Numbered from the stretch's first letter, positions 12,955-27,600 are shown. The stretch: 64,000 bases of DNA from Otis tarda (GCA_026413225.1 CM048553.1:117186690-117250689), one strand, 5' to 3'. Made by a program: numbers and translations. The notes: generated from the sequence alone by a model not told the origin.

Positions 12955-13560
12955 AACTGCACCCTTTTGTTGTACCCTCTCTCCCTCCACACATCCTTCC
13001 CTTCTGTTGTTTTTACAGCTCCTGTTTCTCACCATCACTCCATGCCAATCCTACCTTTTACTTCCATTTTAGCCAAGCAATTCTCCTCCTCCCCTTCCCT
13101 GCTCTTATTATATGTTCAGCTCACATTTCTTCCTCCCCCTCAGTCCTGGGGATGGATCCTCATGCAGATCTGCCCTCCTTTCTGTCTTCTCTTCCTCACA
13201 TGGTTCTCCTCAGTGCAGCTTTTCTGCTTAAAATAATCTACACCAGTTTTTTCGACTGCTTTCCTACATGACGAGGCCTTTGCTCCTCCTGCTTCTGTGA
13301 ATGCACATGCTGTGCACAACCGCCCTCTCCTCCCAGCTGACAAATTACCTCTCCTTCTCTGGCTCCTTTTCTGTCTGCATCCCCAACACTGGCCAGCTGT
13401 GCTGTTTCCTGATTTTTCTGTGCCCTTTTCACTGGTTCCCTCTCAAACCCCACCCAAACCAATTTCTGCCAGAGGTTCACCCTTAACATGTAACAATTAC
13501 CTCGGCCGCTCAGGTTTGTTTCCTCCTCCACTTTCTGAAGCTGCTTGACCACTTTTGCTT
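12955..13560 (+). repeat. Pyrimidine-rich strand-asymmetric stretch
   Basis: For about 600 bases the + strand is strongly enriched in C and T, with CCTCTCTCCCTCC-like blocks and few purine runs. It resembles an old degraded polypyrimidine tract. The overlapping open frames here are composition artefacts. Confidence 0.5.
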
Positions 13561-13800
13561 GAGGGGGCGAAACCACGTTGGCTGGGAGAAGAGAAATAGA
13601 CATGGGGTATTTCTTGATGAGAGAAGCAAATGGGTGACCTCTGAAAGATCTAAGCCCTCTAAACCATTTTATACACTCATTCCTGCTTTCTCCCAGAACC
13701 AGTCATTCAGAAGGACAAGTGTAGGACTTGAGTTTCTGAGATGCCCCGAAGAGCAGAGACCCTTTGGGGTACCCTAGCAGGCAGAGCCACTCCAGATCGT

Positions 13801-13844
13801 GGAAGGCTGGGAGGCTGAGCATGGAAGGCTCAGAGGCTGAGCAC
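13801..13844 (+). repeat. 22-bp tandem duplication
   Basis: Two adjacent units of 22 bases, both of the form GGAAGGCT..GAGGCTGAGCA. They differ at three positions. A third partial unit (GGAAAGGC) follows. Confidence 0.7.
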
Positions 13845-16800
13845 GGAAAGGCAGGGCCAGTTGTTCAGGATCCTGACCAGCCCCTGGGGATAACAGATCT
13901 ATGGAGGGGTGAGGGTGAGGTAGGAGCACAGCAGCTAAAAATCAGTTGTCAAGTAAGTGACTGAAATGTATAATTACACAAGAGCACTGAATAGAGGTTT
14001 TTGTTAATCTGTGATCCGATAATCTTCTTTCATTGCCACTTAGCAACAGAACTACAAACTGAGGATGGAAAGGCAGGGTGACTTAAAATTCCTCTCTTTG
14101 CTGAGCAGAGGTCCCCCTCTGGGCAGGCACAATGGGTTTTCCAGGCACTTGGCTGTATTGTGCCTTTCAGTTCCATTATGCAGACACCTGACTTTCAAGT
14201 TGCCCAAAGTCCAGCACAGCTGGGCAAATAAAATTGTTTATAAGAATTAGCAAACTTTACTCACAGAAACAGGATTAGTCCAAACAAATACATGCACAGA
14301 CTGTGTTAAGATCATATGGTGTAAGCAGGAGGAATGTGGAAGAAGAGATCAGTTGGCCAAAACTGCTGCACTGGAAATTACTCTTAACTGGTGGATGAGA
14401 ACAACAGTCGTCAGAGCTTTTGAGGTTCCACAATGTCACTAAGATGCCCAGAGAATGGAGCAGGAAGGTGTTACCCTACTGTAATGATCCCTACCCAGAG
14501 CCACTGGCCTTCACCATCCTGTCTTTGAGAGACACTCCACACCTGATGGAGCGCCAGCCTGCCTCAGCCCTCTCCTAGGTTTAGCTGTTTTCATGAACTT
14601 CACAAAAAGTGTTAGATTTAGGCGCCTACCACAATGCTCTTTACATCTCAGCCTTTTTTTTTTCCCATCTCCTTCTTACCTTTCTTTCCTTCTTCTTATA
14701 ATTTTTTCTTCTCCTGTGCTTTTTAACTAAAGAGTCTGGAGCAGCCAGACAAGCTGTTGTCTTTTGCAATGTGGCTATGAATCTGGGGGCAGAGAGGCAG
14801 TTAGAAGACATGCTATGAGCTGCTTGACAGCCAGGCTCAGCCGCACCTCGGAGCGGCTGGTAAGACTGCACTCTCTGCTTGTCATCAGCAGATTCTCCCT
14901 CATAGTCCAGCTCAGATGCCTTTTTCTTTGCATGTGTCCTGATCCTCAGAGACAAGACTCCAGCGATGACAGCTTCCTCCCATCTTGAGCAATTTTTTTC
15001 CCCATACTGCAGAAGGGATGGGCTCCTATCCCAGCGGTGCTGCCCAGCAGCAGAGGAGAGAGGGCAGGTATCCCAGCCAAAGGGCAACAGACCCAAGGGT
15101 GCTGTTAAAATGAAAGTCTAATTTAATATTTACATTTTAAAAGGATTAACTTTGCTTTGTCGGGTTTGTTTATCCTCAGCCAAGGACATGGCTTTTTTTT
15201 TTTTTTTTTACAGTGATGTTTTGCTCTGAAGCTGAGCAGCCAGGACCTGCCTAGTCCAGACCCGTGAACCCTCTTTAACAGAGTCACCTTGTACCACGCC
15301 ATGTCTGGTACAAAGTACCACCGTACCTGTACTGCTGCTCGAGGTTGCTGGAACCATTTATTCCCATGCCAACCAACCACAGTGGTGTGGGTCTGGCCAA
15401 GGGGACTGCAGAGCTCCAGGACCGCTGGGTGCCTCACCAAGAGCCAGCAAATGGAATAGGCAGAACAGGGCACTCTGCTACCTCCCCTCTGCTTTTTGAG
15501 TGGCTGAGTGAAAGGAACAGCTGGAGGAGTTCTGGCTTTCAAAAGAGCCCGGGGGGTGGTTTCTCATAGCAATTACACCTGCGTTGGTAGATGTTACCAG
15601 AGTACTTATGGACCTCTGCAGGAAATAAAGCCACCATCTACAAGCTGGTTGCGTGTATGCAGCGTGCGGTTGTGCATGCCACTTCAGGCAGTGGAGGGAA
15701 AAAGTCTAATAAGCCACGTATAGCTCAGTGCTTTCATGCACTGAGTTTTTTCCCAACTTCTTCATGGCAACTCTGGGTTAAAAAAAAAAAAGACTAATTG
15801 CTCAACAGAAAGGAGTGTGACTAGCAATTACACGCTTTTCCTGCTATTTACCGCCTTCCTCACATAATGGTACAAAGAAGGAGCAAAATTAGTAAGTGTT
15901 CCTCTTTTTATGTGACTCTTCATACTTTGCGGAGGAACTTCAATAGACTCATCAAGCTGATACTAACAAAAGATCTACAATTCTGTCTATAGTCAAATAT
16001 TCCCCAGATAATAGTCGTGGGCTGGTTTTGCCCACCTCAGACTATGCTTTCATAATTTTTCAAAGACTAAGCACCTACTTGCTGCATATTATTTTGAAAG
16101 AAAAAGCTAAAATTCACTTTTTCCCTATCACCAGGAGCCCAATAGCTAGCACTGTCAAGCTCATGAGAAATCTTCAGTACAACGTTGAGTAGCCAATAGC
16201 ATAGAGAAGTCTAATACTGAGGACAGAGGAAATCTTTTAAATGGCATGAGGGAAAGCAGAATAAAGAAAATAATCTGGAGTGCATCAGTCTTTTATCCTC
16301 TGTTGGGAGAGAATGCTAATTAGCAAGGGTGGACAAGGCTTTCGATCTGGCATTTCAAAGCATTTTGAGGGATTCCAGCAATCCTATGGACTTGTCTTTT
16401 TGGCCACACTTGAGAGGTAGCTAAGGCAGTATGTGAACTATTCTGCTAGGTGTGGACAAGCTGCTAGCCTTGGCGCCTTCTCTGGCCCCCATGAAAGGGG
16501 ATTAAAGTTCCTTTGAAACATGCATACAGGAGAAAATCACAGAGATGAAAAGGATTAAACGAATTTTGTTTAGCAGTACATATTTCCCCTAAGCTGGTTT
16601 CCAGTGGCTCCAATATTATGGGCTGTGATACGGGTTCAGGAAGACATGGGATGCTGTGCACTGCATCGTGTAGTAGCAGAGGGACCGTAGTGTTGCCCTA
16701 CAAATAGGGAGGGCACTACCTGGCAGATGCCTTCAGGCAGGAGGCCTTGTCCAGCCCCGAGACCAGCTCTGCGTGAACACTGGGGTGATGAGGAGCAGGA

Positions 16801-18600
16801 GTGGTCCATGAGCTCTGGTCTGGGAACTGCTGTTAGAAAGGCCAGTGCAACAATCGTAGTTCATACTATAAGGACTTAAAGTTTTCTTGGATTACTTTAG
16901 TCAAGCAACACTGAATTCTTCAGATATTTGAAAAACTCAAATTCAAACTCTGGAGGAAAAAATGTCCCAAAAGGTAAAATACAACCTAGGCATGTTTTAC
17001 TGATACATTCTACAGCATAATCTGTATTATAGTATTTATAGATTTTAAAGCCAAGCAAGGAGAAGGGTTTAGACTAATTGCCTGAATATGAAAGACCTGT
17101 TGCTTTTACTGAAGTTGTCATATATAGCATTATATATAGCACTCAGTGGACAAACATCCAGCATCAAGTGATCCTTTGGACAGCTCTGCTACAAGCTTGA
17201 ATTGCTGCGAGCAAGGAAAATGAGCCTTCATAGAAAGTTGCTTGAGACCTCCACCTCCCATGACAGCGAGCAGCAGGAATAATTCCCCAACAGCTCCATG
17301 CTCATCCAGCACTGCGGATCACTCCACTTGCATGGTGGTTTTTTTACACAATATTTAAAATCACTATGTGGACTCCAGATTTGTGAAACAAGCTGTAAAC
17401 AAGCTGTTGGAGTCAGGAACTCAAACTTCCTACCTCTCTGACTTGAGTACTGGTATACATCTTTTTTTTTCCTAACTATAGCAGAGATTCACTTGGCTGC
17501 TGTGAGCCAGCTACTGTTTCATTCCCTGAACACTACATACTGCATGACACATCAGGGCTCTGCTAGATAAGACGACTGTTGTTCTGCTTGAGCTTGTCCT
17601 AAAAACACAGCTGACCTCTGCTTCATTATTGTTATTGATAAAGCATCCCCAGATCCAGAACAAGGGCCAAAGAGTCCTGTGAGCGATGAGTTTCTCAGCA
17701 GTGGTATGTGGTGGGCCCATATACTATGCAGAACAAGAAAGAGATGCTTTATGTTCCCCAGGAAGAACGCACACAGACACAGGACAGGGATGAAATGCAT
17801 ACCCCAACTGCAAAAAGCAGATTTTATAATAGCTGCAATTGTAGATCGAGAACAGTGGCGCAACGGCCATACATACAGCTAAGTTGTAGCCTTAGCTGAT
17901 ACATATTTCATTTTTGTGCTACAAGAGGTGTTCTGAACCTAGTTCAGAGAGAGTGAGCAAAGAAATTGCTATTTTTATCCTCACCAAGTGTTGCACTGAA
18001 CTATTCACAAGCTTGCACTCTGTAAACCTGTTACAGGAGTAAGATTTTGGTCTCCCAGCTTGGCTGGCAGTAGGTAAAGGGGGTCATAACCACAGAGGCT
18101 TAATCAGGGAAAAGTGTACACGTGTTGCCTTTGTTCACCCATTTAAAGTGGCAATCTGTGTTTGCAATTATGTAAGGCAGGCAGCACTTCATACAGAATG
18201 CATACTGGAGAATTTCTGTATTTACATATAAGAAAACATACACAAGCTAGATTTTCCTTTGCAATACACCATGCCTGCCAGTTAATCTCCTGTTGACTCA
18301 CACAGCTCACAGCTTTTCAATGTGTACAGATTATTTTTGTCCCATATAGTGCAAAACTAGCTTGATTTACTGGCAAGGTGGTCACAGCATTAGCTTTCAC
18401 ATCTACTATGGGTATAACCCAATAGCTTTTGGCTCGGGTCTAAGAGCAGTGGCGGACCTACAACAGCTATGAACTCTTTTCTTCTGCTTATGCATCACAG
18501 TTTGCTGGTTCTGCAGCACAGAACTGTCTAGCCCTTCTTCAACAGTTTTTTTTTCTGTTTGAAATGTCATCATTTACCATATTCTTCTTAAAAGTTGAGG

Positions 18601-21600
18601 AAGAGTAAAATGGGAAAAACAGAAAATCCAGAAGTTATTACCATATAGAGAATGGTCACAATCTGCTGGGCTCCTCCCCTTTTGAGATAATTTTTTCTTT
18701 CTTTCCCTGGAAAGATACAAGGCTGTTACCTTTCAGGTCTGTTTTCACGCAGTGCACATTTGTTTTTGCCAGACCAATGAATCTGGCAAATGTACTTGGG
18801 AGCTGATGCAAAAGTTCAGTGAAGCCCATGGCAGATACAGCAACACTGTTTATGAGATCAAAAGGCAAGTACGGCATTTCCTCAGAGCTCTTGGCAGGAA
18901 GCAGGCACTGGTTCAGTTAATAAAAAAAAAAGGCATAGATGTGTGACTATCACTGTAACTCGGTAGCTTCCAGCTCAAAAGCATGCCCAGTGGATTTTAT
19001 TCCAGGGAAGACAGGGATTTTATTCTGAGGTGGAGCAGATCAGCAGCCCAGGATGCACGGCAGAGCGTGAAGGCACTTATGAGCACCCCAGCGACAGTTC
19101 ACATCCAAGCTGCATCCAGATGAGTCCACACGGTGATATCCGTATATTGATCTACACTGAAGAAAGAATTGAGTAATTTAAATTACATTATAAGATGCTT
19201 AGTTGTTAACCAATGGTTGATTTGGTCCTGTGCAAATTTGAAGAAGCTTTTGAAGAGACTACCCAGCTGGCCCTGCATGCTGGAAAAACAGGCATTTCCA
19301 CACATCTGTTTGTATTCAGGTACCAGAATGAAGTGCCTCAGACTCAGCATTTTACAATCTTGAACAGCAAGATGCTGAGCAAAGTGCATAGCTGCAATAG
19401 CTTCAGCAAATATATATACAACCTAAGAAAAGATTATAATTTAACCCTACGGAATCTTTTTAATGGTCATAACAGCTGGGGGAAGATTTTCATTGTCATG
19501 TCTGATCTAATTATTCATTTGAGATCTGCAGTTTATGGAGATTCCCTTAAAAAATGTCAAACATCCCCAAAAGAGTCTAGCCAAGACCCTATGAAAATAG
19601 TGGCCTCTGTTAATGTTTTTTGCTATCATAAACATCATGCTGTAGATTTACTGTGTACCTCTTACTGTAAAAGAGGATAGAAAATAAATGTATAACCTAA
19701 ACCATCTAACCATTTTGCTAACAAAGAAACTGACTTTTAAAAATATTGATCTTATGGCAAGTTCCAAGCATCTGGCACAAGGTTATTCAGTTAGCTTTGT
19801 GTTTAAATTGATTTGTCGTTTTGTTGGGTGGTTTGTTTTTTTTTTGCAATCACTTGTCTAGTCTGATGGATTAGTATGTAGATATGAATACATATTAAAG
19901 TTGAAGAACAGAAATTTGTTTTAGAGGGATCAGAGGGACTACAGAGGTAGCTAATGGGGTAGTACCCCATAGCTATCAGTGCCCAGTGACCTTGGAGTTT
20001 AAACACCTCAGAGCAAAAGCCTGCTGAGACGAGCAGGTGCCAGGTGAATTCATACGTTATAAATGCCCCAAAGCAAAAATCATTTATTTAGATGCTTCGT
20101 TTTTTGGACTTATGTCCCAGGATGCTCCTTGGACATAACCTTGAAATGATCAAAAACCTGAAGCCCAATCCAACCCATCTGTCTTCTAAACTGTTTGTTA
20201 ACAGTTTACACTTTCTCATTTTCAAGTTAATTGGTTTGATATAGGATATTATCTTATAGGATGATTTTCTTATTTTTCTATTTAAGATCAGTAGTGTTTC
20301 CTTACTTCCTATTAAAATAGCCAGTGTTAGTCCTATGAACAAAGAAATCTGAGAATGATCATTAAAACTCTAAATACAGACATTTTTCCTCAGAGAAAAT
20401 CAAAATGGGCAGCAGGCTGACAAACATGCACCCACCACACACACCTGAAATGCCACTATTTTTTTAATGCAATTCTTTACAAATTGAAGTTCAAGCTCAA
20501 ACATGAACCTCCCTGAGCACAATTTTTAATTAGAAAAGAATTATCCCTGGCTTTGCAGAGAGGGAGAATGTTACATAATTAGCAAATAGTGAAACCAACA
20601 GAAAATCTCTCGCTGGCTTCAGCAGTTACTGTATTGAGCACTCGCTGACGTGTCAGAGCTTTGTCGCAGCAACTCAGTGACAGACGCCTGGCGTAAAACT
20701 GAAAGAGTTCTTGACTTTAGTTCAGAAAATTTAGGCAAACTTCTTCAAGGGGTAAATCTCAGGTCTTTTCCTGTAAGTCCTAATGGAATGTTACTCCAGA
20801 AAAAGGGAAGAAGGTGTCACATTCAAGTCTCTGTACTATAGAAAGGGGAGTTTTTTAGGGCTCAGGAATTCATTTATTCTTTGGAAGGTGCTAGGGAAAT
20901 CTATTCAGATTACTGAACAGTTTACCATCTAACAGCCCCTTTCATTCCAATGTCACAGAGTAGCTTATAGGTTTCTATGGTCAAAGTCAGATATTCCAGC
21001 CTGTCTGAGCATTTTGTAGTGTAGAAGCAGCTGTCTTTATGAATAAAATCAAACAGAAGGGAATGGAGCAGAGAGTAAGGAGCTTATCTATGTAAAACAA
21101 GCACAAGTGTGTGAGACTATAAGGAAGAGAGAGACAAATGCTTTAGTGCAGTTGGAAAAATCCTTGACATAAACAAGAGCATTAGCGGGACATGTTTGTT
21201 CTTGACCTGAACACTGTAATGCTTCCAAGCAGGGAGCATGCTTTCATTAAAAATAGGTATTAATTCTAATTCTTCAGAGATGAACTTCAACTGATTTGGA
21301 ATTCAGATTAAGCCTGAAAGCACTTACATATTTGAGGATCATCTAAATTTTTCCGTAACTGGGGGTCTCATACTTCTTGGCTTTCATGAGGTTGGGATTT
21401 CTCTGCACACCAAGGACTCTGCCTTCTCTTCTCTGGCCCCCTAATCACCCTGTAAGCTGGGTGATCACCCGTTCTTCTGGGTTGTGTGTCCCTCGGACCC
21501 CAAATAGCCTTATGCTATCTCTGTATTAGCTATATAACCCTACCGTTTCTTCCACATGAAGATTCCTAAATATCACTTTCTCAGGGATTTTCAGTGACTC

Positions 21601-24435
21601 CATTTATTCGTTCTTACAGTAGGACTTTTATGTTATTCCTCTGTCCTGAGGCTCTGTCGTGCACCAATTTCCTTGTGGTGTGTATCCTGCTAGCAGTCTC
21701 TGGGAGCTGCTCTTCAAGGCAGCTTCTCTGCTCCTTCAGAAGGCCTAGATTTTCCCAGCCCTAGTTACTTGTCAGTGCTGGGTCCCTTGTCACTTCACGT
21801 TCCCGTATTTTTTTATCTGGGATAAGTTATTTAGTTTATAAGCTTCAGACTCCCATTGCTCAGAAAAGGTTTAACAACAATAGACAGACAACAGCACTTG
21901 TTGAATGCTCAGCAGTTACCCATCCCGTTTCTCCTTTTCCCTCCTACAATCACATGTTTTGATCCTCCCCCAAGGCAGTAAAATTCAGTTCACTGAGGCT
22001 GGTACATTCTGTAAAATTTGAGAATTCAGTAGGATCCAAATGTATCAAACTCTGCCAGTACCAAGCAAATACAATTAAGATGACGGTGGCTCAGGAACCC
22101 CGTTCTTCTCCATTTAAAAGCCAGCCAAGTAGGGGCCTCTTCTTTCTCTCTGGTATGTAATCTTCTGATTTCAGATGCCTTTTTCTTTCAGCAAATACTC
22201 TGCTCATCATTCTTCTCAGCCAGCCATTCCCAATTCCTGAGCCCTCCCATCCGTTTTACAGAAAGCATTAGCAAATTGTGATCTTCGATTGAGGTTGACA
22301 ATGGAAGGAAGATCATCTACCTAGCATTGGTTTCACTAGGTTCTAGTTAATTTTAAGTTAGGCTTACATGGGATTTTAATAGAATTCTGTGTAAATTCTA
22401 GATGCTCCATGGCCCTTCAGATCTGAGAAATACTAAAGACTGTTTTTTTTAACCTTCTTACTGAATCTACTCATATCTTAAAACTTACATCAATAATCTA
22501 GTTATCTGCAATATGTATTAATGGAGATTCACAAACACAGAGTCTAATTTCCTGTCAGAATAGTGCCTCTGCTAATAGTCAAAGGATCCCTATCTAGGCT
22601 ATGCTTGGGATGGGGAGAGTTGAAAAAAAAAAGCAAATGAAGGACAAGAAAAGAAAATAGTGTTTGGGGTTATAATTTTCCATGTTCCTTATTCACTTTA
22701 AAAACTAGCTGCCAAAAGATCAATTTTATGAAAAAGGAAAGTAAAATAGATAATGTGGGCAGCTGAAACATACTATACATGTAGACCTGATTTTTCAGAA
22801 ACTGCTACCTTGCAGGTCACCTAGGAAAAATAATTTTTATTGAAGTTGTTCTCCCATAGGGGAGCAATTTCAGGTGCAGGTAGGTGCCAATATCATTAGC
22901 TCCTTGGCATTATTTCCTTGCAGAACAGCTGATAGCAAATGGGAGGACAGCTTACTTGCACTAGAATACAGATAATTTCTCTTCCTGACATAAAAAACTT
23001 TACTGTGTCCAAGAAATATTTACAAACGATGACAGCAAAATAATGAAGCAAACTGTCAATGCATAGATCTAAGAGCAGTATTTACAATTCCAGGATCTGA
23101 ATATATCCCCCCACACCCCCCGCCCCCGGCACTAGACTGCAGCAAGATTTGTTACTGCCAGGCACCTTGCATTGACTTTATACGTGCATGCAAAATGAGT
23201 GTAAAATGCTCCCTACGTATTGCCTGCAGTGCTGTAAGTACAAAGGGCACATCGATCCCAGTTCAGGAGGTTACTGTAATATAGATTTTTTTCAAAAAAC
23301 AAATTTGTCTAAAGAGAACAACTGCATAAAGCAGCCTGAAGGCATGGAAGCCACTGGAGAATACCGTCCATGACTTCTCTCCAAGACCTCCATCATAATC
23401 ATATTCAAGTTAAGAGACAAAATTGCTTTTTGTTAGAACACTGTAAAATCAGTAAAAACTAAGTGTGCCAGCTCCTGAGAACAGAAGTGTAAACTCAGGG
23501 TTGTTTAGGACATGGGCAAAAGGAAATGTCAGAGAGCTGTTTCTCTCAACTAGCACAGGGTGCAGTATGGACAATTTTTATGTGATGCAGCTGGAGAAAC
23601 CCAGCTATGCCATGCCTACTCCCCTAACTGACATCTTCTTCCTTCCAACTTAGGTTGGGACCGAGTTCACCCCGAAAACCCTCTTATCTAAATGTACATT
23701 TCAGAATGTAACAATAACTTTTCTAGTATAATAGGAGTTTGGCAACAAGAATGTTAGCTAGATGTTAACTTAAGCTACCAGTCTATGCTAGTTGTCTTAG
23801 CTCCTTCTGGGATACATGAATCAAGAGAGGACTCATTTCAATTTTCTTAGCCTTTTATCTTCCCAAAGGGACAGATCTCTCCAGGTCTCTTTTCAGTGAC
23901 TAAGAGGAAACCTCAATGTCTACCTGAAGATTAGGCAAGATGAATCCTTAGAAACTTCTGGCGAGAAGCAACATGTTGTCAGATCCTATCTAAATTAGAT
24001 TGCAAAAAGAAACATTGCTCCTTTTAAGCAAGCCAGGGAACTGCTTGGGAGCCTGTCTCCCAGCATGGACCATTAGCACTGCTTGAGCCGACAATGAACA
24101 AATTCCTCAGCCATACTGAGTCTGTATCTATATGTGGTAACTGGTCTTTGGAAAGCATTGAATACCTTGAGAAGAAACATGGAGCAGGCACATAGATAGC
24201 ACTGGGGCATTATCGTGCACAACCTGAGGGCAAGGTAAAGAAGATCTCCTAGAACTGGTTGGATTTCTGGGCAAATGAAGGTCATTTGCATTATTTTGTG
24301 GAGGGCTTTCTACGAGTCTAATCTCCCCAGGCAAGGGTCATGTTTGTGTCCATTACTTATTCTCTTTGCTCTAGTGATCCTGCAGTCCTTCCATTGACTG
24401 CAATGGCAACGCTATTCATGGACTGACTCTAGGAT
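18601..24435. other. Intergenic region upstream of TTR
   Basis: No recognised gene. A 155-codon plus-strand frame (19213-19680) and a 64-codon frame just upstream (18752-18946) stand out by length in AT-rich DNA but cannot be assigned. The remainder shows only short chance frames. Distal TTR regulatory elements could lie here; I see none that I can name. Confidence 0.45.
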
Positions 24436-24440
24436 TGGAC

Positions 24441-24470
24441 TGTTTACTAAGCAAATAATCAGAATCAGCA
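24441..24470 (+). promoter_or_regulatory. TTR: FOXA (HNF-3) element of the TTR proximal promoter
   Basis: The sequence TGTTTACTAAG, then CAAATAATCAGAATCAGCA, closely matches the strong HNF-3 site of the mammalian TTR promoter as remembered (GTTGACTAAG, then TCAATAATCAGAATCAG). It lies 84 bases 5' of the TATA box, near the position seen in mammals. FOXA factors at this site drive liver expression in mammals; that role in this bird is inferred. Confidence 0.8.
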
Positions 24471-24524
24471 GATTTGGAGTCATATGGGCACCCAATAAGC
24501 AGCCTGTTTTGTTGTAGGATTGGA

Positions 24525-24531
24525 TATAAAA
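24525..24531 (+). promoter_or_regulatory. TTR: TATA box of TTR
   Basis: TATAAAA, 64 bases before the start codon, predicting transcription start near 24555. A CCAAT sequence (in CACCCAATAAG) lies about 34 bases upstream. Confidence 0.75.
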
Positions 24532-24588
24532 TCCCAAATCCCCTCAGTTCCTAGCTGCTGGCGCCAAGGCTCACTAACAGCAAGCAGA

Positions 24589-24657
24589 ATGGCCTTTCAC
24601 TCTGTGCTCTTTGTTTTCTTAGCTGGACTGGTATTTTTCTCTGAAGCTGCACCACTG
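24589..24657 (+). CDS. TTR: TTR exon 1 (coding part)
   Basis: 23 codons encoding the signal peptide and the first mature residues APL. Donor is CTG|GTGAGT, phase 0. Confidence 0.95.
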
Positions 24658-27600
24658 GTGAGTCTCTTTTTATTCAAACTCAATCATTACAAGAATGATA
24701 ATCTAGATTTTCTAGCTGACTAGCATCCTCCTCATCCATGAAATTCTATAGCCATTAGGATTTGCTGAAGTTATATTTTACTACCATTTTTCAAGTAGCT
24801 TCATCAGAATTCTTAATTTTTTTTTTTTTTTTGCCATTTACCCATCTATTTTAGGATATTAGGAAAGCATCAAGGATCTAGGAGGTTTGACCTTTTATTT
24901 CTGTTTCTGTCAGTTCATGACTCACATCCTGTATCTTCAGTATAGAGGTAGCTTTACCTTCTTCACCAAACAAGTGCTTCTCTAAAGCACTAAAAAAATA
25001 TTTCTGAAATATGACTAAGGATTCCTTATAGTACAATGAGGCTTAAGAAACAACATTCTTTCAGCCCTAGGGATGTCATGGGTAATTCTTTCTTGGTTTC
25101 TTAGGCCAACATACTTACCTGCACTTCTAATAATTTACTATTTTCTTATTTGTGACCTCATTAAAAAAGGTATAATTTATAACATTTCCCCAGGGCCATA
25201 TGCAACTCTAGATATTAATCAAGCAATCCATTTGGGTGTGTGTGTAATAAAATTATCCGTACAAAGCTCTAAGATACTCTGCTTTAAGAAACAGATGTTT
25301 GCCAACTACCTTTGGATACCATTTGGCAAAGAACTTGCTTTTAAGTCAATGTCAATTCCGCAACAAGAATCCATCTTTTCTTTGAAAGAGGGTTTTTGCA
25401 GGGCTGGTGAACAGCTCCTTTACAACCTCTCCTGCTTTCCCCAAGGTCTCCCATGGCTCTGTTGATTCGAAATGCCCTCTCATGGTGAAAGTGCTGGATG
25501 CAGTCAGAGGGAGTCCAGCAGCTAACGTCGCCGTCAAAGTCTTTAAAAAGGCTGCAGATGGAAGCTGGCAGGACTTTGCTACCGGGTAAGTTATGTGGTC
25601 TTATGGAGCCATTTTCAAGGCGTCTCAGACAAACAATTGAGAAACAAAGGGAATGGAGCTCTGATCAAAAAAGCAGTATGTTTTCTAGCACTTGTCACAC
25701 TACCACTGTTAATAGCACGCGAATTCCAGTCAAAAATCCATCAGATTCAAGTGGAACTTATGTATGACTGAAACACATGCTAACTGCAATGTTAAGATGC
25801 TTATCTTATCTTTTAAAGGAATCGGTTTAATAATTTATTTTTCTCCTAGCTTCAGTACTATCTTTCCTTTCTATAAAAAGAAAAAAAAAAGTCTATTTAC
25901 CAGAATTTTGTAGGTAATCCAGACTAACCTACCTTCATATGCAATGGATACAGAGCTGTATTTGCAGTCACATACAAAATCTTCTCTATAAGCTTTGTCT
26001 GTAAACATGCAAATAATAAGTGCATTAGTCGTCTTCTCCTGGGTAGCAAATGTGCTAGTTGGAAGAAACTCCTTGACCAGAAAGTTTTAAAGAGTCCCAC
26101 GGAAGCACAGAGACACAGAAGCACAATCTCGGCATTTGTTTGTGGTCATTTCTAGATCTGCATGGCTTTTGCTATAATGACAGCTTAATACTTACAAAGC
26201 ATCCTCAGAACATCACTAAGGGGCAGGCAATAATATTATCATCTTCAGTCTGTAGGAAAAGTATAGGTAACACAGGAGTACAGTTTACTAAAATTCAAAT
26301 AGGTAAGGTATTTAGGCATTTAAGTTTCAACAACTCATTGAATCTGATTTTTAAATAAGAGAAATCTCTAGTAACAACAGGATATTCAAACACAGAACAA
26401 AAAGCACAAGCATGGACAGGAGCCACCAGAGCATCCAGCTGTCTTTTATGAGGATTTTTATAGCATGATTTACATAAAAGCTGCAGAAATAAATAGAGGA
26501 GAAGACTATAAGGAGAGAGATACCTTTCTATCCATCTGAGGGTTTACTTTTATAAAGCTCAAAACTTTCCCCACTGAAAAGGAACAAGTCAAGTTAGGAG
26601 ATTGGAGGAGAAACAAACACCTCCACTCCCAAATGCTGAGTGTTAATCTAGGAACAAATGACTCTCAGAATGGAGTTATATACTTCGATGAATGGAGAAA
26701 ACCCATTAAAAATGACATGGTGTTTTCCAGGAAAGCGGAGTCTTTAGTGAGTATTTATGCCATTATTAGGAAACCCAGATTATTTCAAATGTTCCATCAA
26801 GTGCTCTTGAACATGTAACACACAATAGAATTTACAGAGGAATAGAATAAATGCAACATCAGTGTTAAATGCTTTCACTTTGGGGACATAACAGTGTTTT
26901 CTTCTTCAGTTTAAAATGCTGCTTTCAACAAGCCCAAGGAGACAACCCTCACAGATGTTCTTAGCCAACCTCTGTTGACACTTTGGGTCAGTACACCCTT
27001 GAGAAAATCAAATCACTACTTCTTAAATATAAGTTGAGAAGATTAACCTTAGGCAAGCAAGAAGCATTTTGCTGGGGGAAGGTAGTGGAGGAATATTAAA
27101 CCACAATTTTTATTGCAGGTAAAGATTTTGACATTTCCCTTGACTTGCATTTTAACCAAGGTTGTTTTCAGCAACAGACTTTAGACGATGACATTTGCTT
27201 GAACTGTTTTTTCACATGTGGTTGCAATTTTTTTTTCATTTGGGAAAATTAAGAGTTTCTCTGTGTTAAACAATATGGAAATCTGAATGCAATCAAGGAG
27301 CACAGTCTGTTACCACTCCTGTCAGGTTAATAATATTTTTAAGTTACAGTACCCTAGCAGATGCATATGGAAAAGTTACGTTTTGCACAAATGTCTATAA
27401 AAAGTTATTTTTGTACCTTGTTGTTTGTGTTTACTTTGTTAACACATTTTAATGAATTAAGCAAATGCACCTAGCAACTACTGAATCTGCAGTAATATTT
27501 AAAAGGCAGGGAGGAAGTTAGCATAGCAACAGCTGACTTTGTTAAAGAGGCTTATTCCAAAATCAGTCTAGCCAAAAATATGCAAGAAGAGATAACCCGA

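Larger units (their letters stand above)
10712..18600. other. Intergenic between DSG2 and TTR, middle part
   Basis: No recognised gene. Contents worth noting: a 238-codon open frame on the minus strand at 11854-12570, a pyrimidine-rich plus strand at about 12955-13560, a 22-bp tandem pair at 13801-13844, and a 151-codon minus-strand frame at 14641-15096 that ends in a lysine/arginine-rich tail produced by a T/C-rich tract. None has a recognisable domain. Confidence 0.5.

Noticed and set aside
14641-15096. 151-codon minus-strand frame with a basic tail
   Set aside because: The Lys/Arg tail is the translation of a T/C-rich tract, and the rest has no recognised similarity.
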